Below the pieces are notes generated by a model, which saw only the letters and a program-made list of their open reading frames with translations, ran no database searches and had not been told where the DNA came from. Positions 26,064 through 34,373 of a stretch of 64,000 bases of DNA are shown piece by piece. Position numbers and translations under genes: made by a program. The stretch lies in assembly GCA_947503265.1 (NCBI GenBank), contig CANNDC010000017.1, positions 1 through 64,000 on the forward strand, given 5' to 3'. Source of the DNA: an uncultured Alteromonadaceae bacterium. GTDB lineage: Bacteria; Pseudomonadota; Gammaproteobacteria; Enterobacterales; Alteromonadaceae. The number at the start of each line of letters is the position of its first letter. The first letter of the stretch is position 1.

Positions 26064-26738
26064 TTAGGTTGTTTTTAGTCGCTGTTTTTCTAGCAAGGTC
26101 AAGCGAGCTTCTAATCTTTCGGTTGCACTGCGCAACTGGTTCACATCTGAACAAAAATCTTCCACTAGCAGTTTGTGAGCCGCAATGTTTTTTTCTTCAA
26201 TCGCCCCCTCACTTAAAATTGTCAACAGTGCTTTGGTGTGCTTATTAATTTTTCGCGCAGCTTGCTTACCGGCATTGAAAACACTATGTGCTATTACATC
26301 GCCAGTGTATTTGGAAAGCTGCTCTTCCCAATCAATATCTATATTCTTAATCAGGTCACCAAACCCTTGTGCAACCGATAAGTCACCATCGAGTTTAAGT
26401 TCGTTACGCTGAATTAAACCAGTAATTTGACTTGAGTCTTGAATGGTTTGTAAAGCACTGAAGGACAACTCGATGCGACAATCTTGATTGGCGCTGGCAG
26501 TATCCTGAAGTGAGATATTTGCTTGCTCTTTTTGGCTCTGGTTATCAAAGCTCTCATTAACAAGTACATCAACTTTGTCGGAAAATACAAAGGTGAGAGG
26601 CCAGGGAAACTCGCGCAGTTTAACCGTAAGTCGTTTGCCTTTCAGTTTGGCAAGGGCAGCCTTAGAATCAGAATCAAGTTTGAGCAGATGATTGATTATC
26701 CGTTCAATTGAAGCTGAAACCAACTGCGCTGCGGGCAT
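26064..26738 (-). CDS. ubiJ: ubiquinone biosynthesis accessory factor UbiJ
   Basis: A 224-residue SCP2-type lipid-binding protein that, with UbiK, scaffolds the Ubi enzyme complex and holds the quinone intermediates. The SCP2-like domain covers about 20-125 and a coiled-coil tail follows (about 180-222). It lies between ubiE and ubiB, with the ubiE stop overlapping its start (TAATG), the conserved gene order. Confidence 0.93.
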   Translation of the reverse strand: MPAAQLVSASIERIINHLLKLDSDSKAALAKLKGKRLTVKLREFPWPLTFVFSDKVDVLVNESFDNQSQKEQANISLQDTASANQDCRIELSFSALQTIQDSSQITGLIQRNELKLDGDLSVAQGFGDLIKNIDIDWEEQLSKYTGDVIAHSVFNAGKQAARKINKHTKALLTILSEGAIEEKNIAAHKLLVEDFCSDVNQLRSATERLEARLTLLEKQRLKTT

Positions 26739-27526
26739 TAAAATTTAAAACCTCGATGCAACGCAACGATGCCACCGGTCAGATTATGGTATGTGGTTTG
26801 TTCAAACCCAACCGCATCCATCATGCCTTTTAATGTTTCTTGATCTGGATGCATACGAATTGATTCAGCAAGATATTGATAACTTTCACTATCGTTAGCG
26901 ACGAGTTTGCCCATTTTGGGAAGAAGATGAAATGAATATAAATCGTAGACCTTACTCAGCATTTCACTTTCTGGTTTAGAAAACTCTAGTACCAATAAGC
27001 GTCCACCCGGTTTGAGCACACGATACATAGAAGCCAACGCCTTGTCTTTATCTGTGACGTTTCTTAATCCAAACGCAATGGTAATTAAATCAAAAGTATT
27101 GTCTGGAAAAGGCAAGGCTTCAGCATTAGCTTGTACATAATCGATATTATTTACGATACCCATATCCCGCAGCTTATCGCGGCCTACCGTTAACATGGCA
27201 TTGTTTATATCGGCCAAAACCACTTTACCGCTTTCGCCTACGATTCTGGAAAACTTTGCGGCTAAGTCACCTGTACCACCAGCTAAATCCAATACCTTGT
27301 GACCTGCCCTAACACCACTACAATCGATGGTGAAACGCTTCCAAATTCGATGAATGCCCATAGACATCAAGTCATTCATCACATCGTACTTAGCCGCAAC
27401 AGAATGAAATACGTCGGCAACCATAGATGCTTTTTGGTTTTTATCTACTTGCTTAAAACCAAAGTGAGTTTGATCGTCGCTTTCCGCTTGATTCGTTTCG
27501 GCAGAAGATGCCTGTGTATCGCTCAT
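26738..27526 (-). CDS. ubiE: bifunctional ubiquinone/menaquinone C-methyltransferase UbiE
   Basis: A 262-residue class I SAM methyltransferase that methylates the benzoquinol (and demethylmenaquinol) ring. Motifs: FHSVAAKYDVMNDLMS at about 41-56, the SAM loop VLDLAGGTGDLA, and FGLRNVTDKDKAL with KPGGRLLVLEFSKP. First gene of the ubiEJB operon. Confidence 0.97.
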   Translation of the reverse strand: MSDTQASSAETNQAESDDQTHFGFKQVDKNQKASMVADVFHSVAAKYDVMNDLMSMGIHRIWKRFTIDCSGVRAGHKVLDLAGGTGDLAAKFSRIVGESGKVVLADINNAMLTVGRDKLRDMGIVNNIDYVQANAEALPFPDNTFDLITIAFGLRNVTDKDKALASMYRVLKPGGRLLVLEFSKPESEMLSKVYDLYSFHLLPKMGKLVANDSESYQYLAESIRMHPDQETLKGMMDAVGFEQTTYHNLTGGIVALHRGFKF

Positions 27527-27921
27527 GGAGTATCCTTTTTAAGTCTGTTGATGATTCTACCGAATTTAGATAGATGCGGACAGAGTGTTACTAGACAATT
27601 TTTACCAATAGCTAAAAAAGAAAGCTGTGTATGTGAATAATTCACGCTTAGTGATCTTTATCCGCAATTTAGAGTTAAAATTGCCATCATAATTTGAAAT
27701 AACCCGTAGAATTTTAAGGCTGTCGTTCGCGTTTTGAACAGTACTCTTGGTTTTGTAATAACTATCTACAGCAGGTTTCATTAGAGCAGGTACTATTAGT
27801 TAGAGTCGTAACCAATGAATTAGAATCCGGTGAATCGTGATGATAGATACACACGTAAGTTAGTTATTCCCTTAGCCCTTAGCCCTTAACCCGTAAGCCG
27901 TAGGAGCAGTAAATTTTAATC
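27527..27921. other. divergent spacer between ubiE and Tag-like gene, with heptamer tract
   Basis: A 395-base spacer with promoters for both directions expected. At 27872-27899 it holds a period-7 tract: TTAGCCC, TTAGCCC, TTAACCC, GTAAGCC. Nothing coding is seen. Confidence 0.4.
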
Positions 27922-28617
27922 ATGTCTAATACAGAAAATTTCAAACAACTTTATCAACGCGCTTCTGAACGAAAAGGTGGCTCAGCCGGATTGGAGAGTC
28001 TTTTATCGACGCCGTTAAACCAAGACGAACTGTTGCAATTGGGCGATGACAGGTGGCTAGCAGAATTCACTAAAAAAGTATTCCAAAGCGGCTTTGTATG
28101 GCGCGTTGTCAGAAACAAATGGCCTGATTTCGAACGCGTTTTCTTTGGATTCGATATTGATAAGGTTTTATTAATACCTGACGAAATGCTAGAGGAAAAA
28201 GCGACAGACCCGAGCATTATCCGCAATTACAATAAAGTGAAAACCGTTCTCGAAAATGCCATGATGATAGATGCAGTTCGACAGGAACACGGCAGTTTTG
28301 CGAAGTTTGTCGCACAGTGGCCTACCACGGATATTATCGGTTTATGGGCGTATTTGAAAAAACATGGCGCAAGATTAGGAGGTAATACAGGCCCATACAG
28401 TTTAAGGGCAAACGGCAAGGATACCTTTCTATTTAGTCGAGATGTAGAGCAATATCTGCGAAACCATGACGTCTTTGACGGCGGAATAACGTCAAAACGA
28501 AGCCTTATGCAAATCCAAGGTTTTTTTAATGATATGCAACAGCAAAGTGGGCGCTCTTTGCAAGAAATCAGTCAAATTATCGCGTTTAGCGTTGGGGATA
28601 ATTTAGTTGAACTTTAA
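27922..28617 (+). CDS. DNA-3-methyladenine glycosylase I-like protein
   Basis: A 231-residue protein whose middle (about 50-120) reads like the Tag family: FVWRVVRNKWPDFERVF, then PSIIRNYNKVKTVLENA, then FAKFVAQWP. Tag removes 3-methyladenine from DNA in base-excision repair. Compared with E. coli Tag, the N-terminal CxW and the zinc-ligand Cys/His positions are missing, so this is a divergent branch whose activity is not assured. The gene stands alone, divergent from ubiE. Confidence 0.7.
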   Translation: MSNTENFKQLYQRASERKGGSAGLESLLSTPLNQDELLQLGDDRWLAEFTKKVFQSGFVWRVVRNKWPDFERVFFGFDIDKVLLIPDEMLEEKATDPSIIRNYNKVKTVLENAMMIDAVRQEHGSFAKFVAQWPTTDIIGLWAYLKKHGARLGGNTGPYSLRANGKDTFLFSRDVEQYLRNHDVFDGGITSKRSLMQIQGFFNDMQQQSGRSLQEISQIIAFSVGDNLVEL

Positions 28618-28689
28618 GTTGGTTTAATGGATTGTTTCAACCTATTGATTTATCAATTTAAACCCGATTTTCACTGCAACTTACCTCAA

Positions 28690-29268
28690 TTAATACTCTT
28701 CACAATAGCCGAAATTCACTTGATTTTTATCCAAGCTTTTCATTTCAGTTTTGGCTAGTTCTATGAGCTTTTTGTCTGCAGAAAAGTGTGTACCCATACC
28801 AGGCCAGTAAAACCCTTCATTAGAATGGCATAAGTTAATAATAAATGGCCCTTGAGGGTATTCAATGCTTTCCCCAGTCTCAATATACATAATATAGGTT
28901 AGATTTTTGGTTTCGGTCCCGCGAAACGTGTCATGCACCTTGGCGACAAAGATCAGTTTTTGCTCAGCAAAGTCATCTGAAGTATCTGAATCGGCTAAGT
29001 CTATTGACTCAACAGAAGTGATTTCAATCAACGCTGTGTATTGGGTGTCTTGCATTGCTCGTTTGAGATACTTTGCTTGCAATTCAAAATCGGAATCACT
29101 TAAGTCACTATCCACGTCTAAATTAGGCGCTTTGTCTGGAGCATTTAGTCCTGATTTTTTTTGGCCAGAAGGGTTAATTTCAGCCTTATTGGTATCGGTT
29201 TTCTCTAGGCCACCATCGCAGGCGACCATCATAAAAGCCGAAAAAAATAGCATGATACATCTAGCCAC
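28690..29268 (-). CDS. hypothetical lipoprotein, possible immunity partner
   Basis: A 192-residue protein with a short hydrophobic leader and a loose lipobox ending in C17 (MVAC), then a Ser/Asp/Lys linker (about 20-70) and a compact C-terminal domain with two Cys (in NLCHSN and FGYCEEY). No family is recognised. It lies 13 bases downstream of the peptidoglycan-hydrolase-like gene on the same strand, so the two are co-transcribed. A membrane-anchored periplasmic lipoprotein after a leaderless wall hydrolase is the usual layout of an immunity gene; that role is inference. Confidence 0.6.
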   Translation of the reverse strand: MARCIMLFFSAFMMVACDGGLEKTDTNKAEINPSGQKKSGLNAPDKAPNLDVDSDLSDSDFELQAKYLKRAMQDTQYTALIEITSVESIDLADSDTSDDFAEQKLIFVAKVHDTFRGTETKNLTYIMYIETGESIEYPQGPFIINLCHSNEGFYWPGMGTHFSADKKLIELAKTEMKSLDKNQVNFGYCEEY

Positions 29269-29281
29269 AAAATATCACGTA

Positions 29282-30079
29282 CTAGTCTTCTCTACCTGCA
29301 TCTTCTGCAGGTTTATTGTATATAGGCAAACCAATACCTTCAGGGTTAAAATCGTCAGGCACGACAAACGAATCCCACACAGACAATGGATACTTCTTGA
29401 CGTTGACCATATCCCCCTGATTTCCACCCAACATAAACAAATGCTGTCCGTCGCTACTTTGTCCAACAACAAACGCAACATGTCCGCCGCCTCGACGAGA
29501 TTTAATGCCTATTGCACCATAGATTGGAGAGTCGATTTTTTTACCAAAATTTGACCATGCTTTAGCGCGAAAAGCGTTCTCAACTGCGACATAACCGTTT
29601 TCTTTCATCACCCAAGCGACGAATGAGGCACACCAAGCGTTTTGACCGCCAGAATCATCCGTTCCCCAAAATCTCGCTGCTTTGAAATACTCTAGGATCT
29701 TAGGATTAGCTTTACTACCTGCTATTTCAGCCTGACCCACTTCTTCAAATGCTGTGGTCATCCAAGAGATCGATTGATCGGAGCTGGTTTCGGGTTTCAC
29801 AGGTTGGAGGTGCCTGTTCAGTGTATTGTGACTTTTTCCGTTAACATCAATCCGACCATCTGGGCGCGTTAATCTGACTAATCTTTGTTGAAAGACTTTG
29901 ATCGCAGCAACGGTTTTGGAAGTTTCTGGCTGAGAGCCTAAGCTGCCATCAACAACGAGCGCATTGGTGGGTTGAATTAATGCAATAATTTGGTTTAGTC
30001 CGGCTTGAACCTCCTTGATATCGCTAGGGTTATTTTCACCATCAATACCAACTGAAGCTGTAATTTTTAATTTATCCAT
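29282..30079 (-). CDS. TIGR02594-type peptidoglycan hydrolase with PG-binding-like N-domain
   Basis: A 265-residue protein without a signal peptide. Residues 15-90 resemble a peptidoglycan-binding repeat (VQAGLNQII, VFQQRLVRL, then PDGRIDVNGKSHNTL). Residues 105-250 fit the TIGR02594 family: NAWCASFVAWVMKENGY with catalytic-type C150, GGGHVAFVVG with H200, and LGGNQGDMVNV (N220, D223). This is a papain-like amidase or CHAP-related fold that cuts peptide cross-links or the amide bond of the wall. With no leader, it would have to reach a wall by lysis or a secretion system such as type VI; no such system is in the window. Confidence 0.75.
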   Translation of the reverse strand: MDKLKITASVGIDGENNPSDIKEVQAGLNQIIALIQPTNALVVDGSLGSQPETSKTVAAIKVFQQRLVRLTRPDGRIDVNGKSHNTLNRHLQPVKPETSSDQSISWMTTAFEEVGQAEIAGSKANPKILEYFKAARFWGTDDSGGQNAWCASFVAWVMKENGYVAVENAFRAKAWSNFGKKIDSPIYGAIGIKSRRGGGHVAFVVGQSSDGQHLFMLGGNQGDMVNVKKYPLSVWDSFVVPDDFNPEGIGLPIYNKPAEDAGRED

Positions 30080-30348
30080 CGCTATGCCTTTTATTATTAG
30101 TATGCGTAATTAAACATTACCGGAAAAGTATAAATAATGCTCGTATAACCATACCAATTGATCGCAAAACCTGCGTTCCACTGCCAAGATATAATTGCGT
30201 CTATCCTCAGAAATACACAACTACTCTACCTTGCCTAGACTATAGGGTGATAAAAAGATTAATATTTAAAATTCCAAACCTAGTTTGAAATTGCACTAGA
30301 GCTCAAAAGAGGTCGGGTGCAGATGAAGCTCAATAAAAGGAGTCAAAA

Positions 30349-30525
30349 TTGACAATCATTATTATCCTGGCCGTATTATTTATTTCTTTGTTCGTGGCTA
30401 TTCCGCTTATTGAACGATCTAACTTTCGATTGTCGGGCGAGCAGATGGGTAAAATTGGACGTTGGATTCTTCCGTTAATGATACTTTTGGTAATCATTCA
30501 ATTGTTCCGCCATTACGCTGGCTAA
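30349..30525 (+). CDS. small two-segment membrane protein, TTG start
   Basis: A 58-residue protein starting at TTG with a textbook ribosome site (AAAGGAG six bases upstream). It has a hydrophobic segment at 2-20, a polar middle (IERSNFRLSGEQMGKIGRW) and a second segment at 40-52, ending in FRHYAG. I do not recognise a family. It lies alone between the hydrolase gene and an IS3 relic. Confidence 0.6.
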   Translation: MTIIIILAVLFISLFVAIPLIERSNFRLSGEQMGKIGRWILPLMILLVIIQLFRHYAG

Positions 30526-30639
30526 CATTTAGAATTATTAAAAGCACTAGGCCATTTGATCCTTGCTTAGTTTTGTTTGGGGCTGCTCCCCTTTCTGTAT
30601 ACTTTTTGTTCTACACTTCGTGAAATGCAAATGTATTTT

Positions 30640-30790
30640 AATCGAGGTGTGAGTCGCCACCAATAAACTAGACACTTCCCAGCCGTTCTTGCTAACGGTG
30701 TTCATTCTCTACTGGTGATAGCAGATTATTGGAACCAAGTTTCCGCTTGCTGTTATAAAGCATATCGATGTAATCAAAGCTATTCGATTG
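30640..30790 (-). pseudogene. remnant of an IS3-family transposase (OrfB C-terminus)
   Basis: Read on the minus strand, one frame gives FDYIDMLYNSKRKLGSNNLL followed by SPVE, the typical end of an IS3 OrfB integrase (FDYIE.FYN.KR...LSPVE). After HR an in-frame TAG replaces a sense codon, and the frame then continues QERLGSV to another stop. No N-terminal part or second inverted repeat is present, so this is a short fossil of an old insertion, and different from the element at 43798-45031. Confidence 0.8.
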
Positions 30791-30839
30791 TCATTGCCCA
30801 ACCCAAATAAACACGATAGAACAAGTAAATACCGTAGAG

Positions 30840-30870
30840 TTTGAGCAAATCTAGAAAGCCTTTGCTCAAA
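30840..30870. other. 10-base inverted repeat downstream of GH16 gene
   Basis: TTTGAGCAAA and TTTGCTCAAA form a perfect 10-base stem with an 11-base loop, 38 bases past the GH16 stop. No T-run follows on the minus strand, so terminator function is only possible. Confidence 0.45.
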
Positions 30871-30907
30871 AAACTTATGGTAAGCCCTGCTAGCTATTAC
30901 CTAAATA

Positions 30908-31864
30908 TCATCTCCAATTTTCAACCGGATGAGAATCCAACTGGTAGTATCGAATCCAATCATACTGGGTTTTCATTGGATACATATTGTCACGTTTGTT
31001 TCCCCCGAATACATCTTGAATTTCATCGTTAGGGATCCAAAAATTCATAAAAATTTGAGTTGGATTGTCTGGAATAGGAGTAGGAAAAGTTTGTGGAGAC
31101 ACACATTCTGGCTGACAATTGATATCGTCTATGGCAAGAGTTTTGACAAGCTCTCCATCCACGTACCAACGAATCGCATCTGGTACCCATTCAATTGCAA
31201 ATACCCGCCATTCATCGACAGGCCCAACGGTTATCTTGTCTTCCCAAGCACCATAGTCCCGCGTTTTTGACCATTGCCAGGTGTTCATGCCGTAAATTAA
31301 GTTTGCTTGAAACTTATCAGGCCGTCCTCCTTCAAGTTCAACATCAATTTCTTCCCACTCTTGCTTCTCGGCATTTGGCGCATCACGATCGAAATCGTTT
31401 GTGTAAGTGAACAATGAGGAAATATAACCAGAGGCAGTTTCGCGATTTGGCGCTTTCATGCGAGTTTCGATACGACCATAACGAATTTTTTTTCCAGGAA
31501 TCGTGTGTAGTTCTCCACACGAAAAGTCATAGTCATATTTTTGCTGGTCATGATCAAAAGACCAACTTGGCAAAACATGTTCTTGGCGGATAACCAACTC
31601 TAGTAGGCCGTCTGTAACTTGTACGCCTTGGTCTTGGAAGCGGCAATGGGCTTCAGCACCTACCGCGCCATCCCCTTTCTTCCAAATATCTTCATTGAAA
31701 TCATCAAATCGTTCGTCTAATACTAAGCTAAAGCCATCATACTCTCCGGTATACTCAGGATAGGCAATTAACGATTTATCAATGGAACTAGTAGAAGAGT
31801 TTTGAGTTGAACACGACCACAAACTCACCAATAAAATGGCAGACAAAACATACGCAAATTTCAT
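30908..31864 (-). CDS. glycoside hydrolase family 16 lipoprotein
   Basis: A 318-residue enzyme with a lipoprotein signal (SLWSC, Cys near residue 18) and a GH16 beta-jellyroll. The catalytic motif EIDVE is at 172-176 (two Glu and one Asp), followed by ELEG; other family marks are ELHTIPGKKIRYGRIETRMK and WVPDAIRWYVDGELV. GH16 enzymes cut beta-1,3/1,4-glucans or algal galactans (laminarin, agar, carrageenan, porphyran); the exact substrate cannot be told here. Placement on the outer membrane suits use of marine polysaccharides. The frame opens with TTG at 31867; I use the adjacent ATG. Confidence 0.9.
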   Translation of the reverse strand: MKFAYVLSAILLVSLWSCSTQNSSTSSIDKSLIAYPEYTGEYDGFSLVLDERFDDFNEDIWKKGDGAVGAEAHCRFQDQGVQVTDGLLELVIRQEHVLPSWSFDHDQQKYDYDFSCGELHTIPGKKIRYGRIETRMKAPNRETASGYISSLFTYTNDFDRDAPNAEKQEWEEIDVELEGGRPDKFQANLIYGMNTWQWSKTRDYGAWEDKITVGPVDEWRVFAIEWVPDAIRWYVDGELVKTLAIDDINCQPECVSPQTFPTPIPDNPTQIFMNFWIPNDEIQDVFGGNKRDNMYPMKTQYDWIRYYQLDSHPVENWR

Positions 31865-32081
31865 CAAAAATATCTCTATTGAGGATCTCTCCCCAGATTA
31901 GAGCAAATAGCAAAGTGTGTCATTTTGACCAGAGGGCGAATAAGCTAAAACGGGTTGAGCTCGCGACTAAAAGGACTTGTAGCGATGGATGACAATTAAA
32001 GCAGGTAGAATTTGCAGGTAAATATAGCCAGCTTACACGAATCTCTTTTGAATTCGCGCAAGCTGGTTAATTGAATCAAAC

Positions 32082-34124
32082 TTATCCATTAATACCTGAA
32101 TGACGTAGCAAAGCATCCACTTGGGGCTCTCTGCCACGAAACGCTACGAATAACTCCATGGGCTCTTTACTTCCTCCCATTTCCAATACGTTATTAAGGA
32201 AGTCTTTCCCTGCTTGTTGGTCGAAAATACCTTCTTCTTCGAAGCGGCTAAACGCGTCCGAAGACAAAACTTCAGCCCACTTATAACTGTAATAGCCAGC
32301 GGCATAGCCACCAGCAAAGATATGACCAAAACTGTTCTGGAAACGATTAAACGCTGGCGGTTTGATTACCGCAACTTCTGCTCGAACCTGGTCTAACACG
32401 GATTGCACGTCTATGGGTTTATTTGGATCAAGATTTTGGTGCAAAGTGAAATCGAACAAACTAAATTCTAATTGTCTTACCATCTGCATCGCAGATTGAT
32501 AATTTCTGGCAGCAAGTAATTTATCGAGCAAGTCTTTTGGTAAAGGCTCGTCAGTTTCAAAGTGCCCAGATATAAACGCCAAGGCCTCTGGTTGCCAACA
32601 CCAGTTTTCCAAAAATTGACTAGGTAACTCTACTGCATCCCATGGTACGCCACCGATTCCCGAAACAGCGGACACATCGATTTTAGTCAACATATGGTGG
32701 ATACCATGGCCGAATTCATGGAATAAGGTAATGACCTCGTCATGTGTGAACAAGGCAGGTTTGTCTCCGACAGGAGCATTGAAATTACAGGTCAAATAGG
32801 CAACTGGGTATTGCAAAGATCCATCGGCTCGTATTCGGCGCGTTTGACACACATCCATCCACGCACCACCGCGTTTGTGCGCTCTGGCATATAAGTCGAG
32901 GTAAAAGCTACCACGAAGCTGGTTATTACTATCCAAGATATCAAAATATTTCACATCTTTGTGCCAAACATCGACGTTTTCGCGCTCAACTATTCGAATC
33001 CCATACAGTTGATTGACGACTTTGAATAGACCGGCTACCACGCGATGTTCGGGGAAATAAGGACGTAACGCTTCATCAGAAATAGCGTATCTTTGTTCTT
33101 TTAATTTCTCACTATAATAGGCCATATCCCAAGCCTGAAGATCGTGTACTTGGTACATTTCCGCAGCAAACACTTTTACTTCTTCAAGATCGTTTTGTGC
33201 TTGAGGTTTTGAACGTTTGGCTAGGTCATGCAAAAAGCTAGTCACTTGATTGGGTGAATCCGCCATTTTAGTCGCTAGTGAGCGCTCAGCGTAATTGTCA
33301 AAATCCATCAAATTGGCGACTTCGTGACGTAAAGCCAAGGTTTCTTCGATAATCGCGGTATTATCCCATTTCCCTCCATTGGGACCTTGTTCGGAGGCTC
33401 TCGTGGTGTATGCGACATAAGCTTGCTCACGCAGTTCACGATCATCAGCATAGGTCATAACAGGAATGTAACTGGGAAGATCCAATGTGAATAACCAGCC
33501 GTCCAATTCTTTACTTTCTGCCAATTGTTTGGCCGCTTCTTTGGCTGAATCAGGCAAACCAGAAAGCTTGGATTCGTCGGTAATATGCTTTTGCCAACCC
33601 AGCGTAGCATCCATGACATTGTTGCTAAAAGTCGATGATAATTCAGAAAGTTTGCTGACTATTTCACCATAGCGCTGTTTTTTATCATCTTCTAGGGCAA
33701 CACCAGACAAAGTAAAGTCGCGGATGGCATTGGTAATAACTTTTTGTTGGGCTTCAGACAATTTTTCAAAATCGTCACTTAACTTGATACTTTGGTAGGC
33801 ATCGAATAATCCTTTATGTTGTCCTACCCAAGTACTGTACTCAGAGAGCAAAGGTAACGACGCATCATGGGCCTCTCTTAGTTGCTCATTACTGACCACT
33901 GAATTCATGTGGGATACGGGTGACCACAAACGGCTTAGCTGGTCATCAATTTCATCTATCGGCATCACCAAGTTTTGCCAAGTGTACTGGTCTTGCTCTA
34001 ATGCAGTGGTAATTGTTTTTTTGCACGCTGCAATGGCGTGTTTTACCGATTCTACTATTTCATCAGCTTTTATTTCGCTAAATTGAGGAAGTGCTGATGT
34101 ATTTGATTCAGAAATAAGATCCAT
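32082..34124 (-). CDS. prlC: oligopeptidase A (M3 family)
   Basis: A 680-residue cytoplasmic zinc peptidase. The HEFGH motif lies at 469-473 (ITLFHEFGHGIHH) with a further Glu about 25 residues on. Oligopeptidase A degrades short peptides, including cleaved signal peptides. Length and N-terminus match the family. It is divergent from gor across 249 bases; an association of these two genes is known in other gammaproteobacteria. Confidence 0.96.
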   Translation of the reverse strand: MDLISESNTSALPQFSEIKADEIVESVKHAIAACKKTITTALEQDQYTWQNLVMPIDEIDDQLSRLWSPVSHMNSVVSNEQLREAHDASLPLLSEYSTWVGQHKGLFDAYQSIKLSDDFEKLSEAQQKVITNAIRDFTLSGVALEDDKKQRYGEIVSKLSELSSTFSNNVMDATLGWQKHITDESKLSGLPDSAKEAAKQLAESKELDGWLFTLDLPSYIPVMTYADDRELREQAYVAYTTRASEQGPNGGKWDNTAIIEETLALRHEVANLMDFDNYAERSLATKMADSPNQVTSFLHDLAKRSKPQAQNDLEEVKVFAAEMYQVHDLQAWDMAYYSEKLKEQRYAISDEALRPYFPEHRVVAGLFKVVNQLYGIRIVERENVDVWHKDVKYFDILDSNNQLRGSFYLDLYARAHKRGGAWMDVCQTRRIRADGSLQYPVAYLTCNFNAPVGDKPALFTHDEVITLFHEFGHGIHHMLTKIDVSAVSGIGGVPWDAVELPSQFLENWCWQPEALAFISGHFETDEPLPKDLLDKLLAARNYQSAMQMVRQLEFSLFDFTLHQNLDPNKPIDVQSVLDQVRAEVAVIKPPAFNRFQNSFGHIFAGGYAAGYYSYKWAEVLSSDAFSRFEEEGIFDQQAGKDFLNNVLEMGGSKEPMELFVAFRGREPQVDALLRHSGING

Positions 34125-34373
34125 AGTTTCTCACGACTAATTATTAATGTGTTATCCAATCTCGGTTAACCTAGCTGTCGGGTTATTCGACCATATTGCT
34201 CATTTGGATTGGTGTTCTTCGATTGATAAAGACATGTGGGCTAAATGGTCGTAATGCAAGTATTGAAATAAAAATGCTCTGTTCCAGTTCCTTTGAGCAT
34301 AGCAGATGGTTCCTATGCGTATTTATGATAGGGTTCTTGGTCTCAAAGATTAATTGGTTTGAAAGGAAAGTAA

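Larger units (their letters stand above)
30526..30907. other. intergenic region with IS3 relic
   Basis: This 382-base stretch holds the transposase relic at 30640-30790 and an inverted repeat at 30840-30870 described separately. A 4-base GGGG/CCCC hairpin near 30579-30591 is too weak to call a terminator. Confidence 0.5.

Noticed and set aside
27872..27906. telomere-like repeat as a chromosome end
   Set aside because: Too short, drifted, and in the middle of a continuous gene order.
30579..30597. terminator after the small TTG-start gene
   Set aside because: Only a 4-base stem with a broken T-run.
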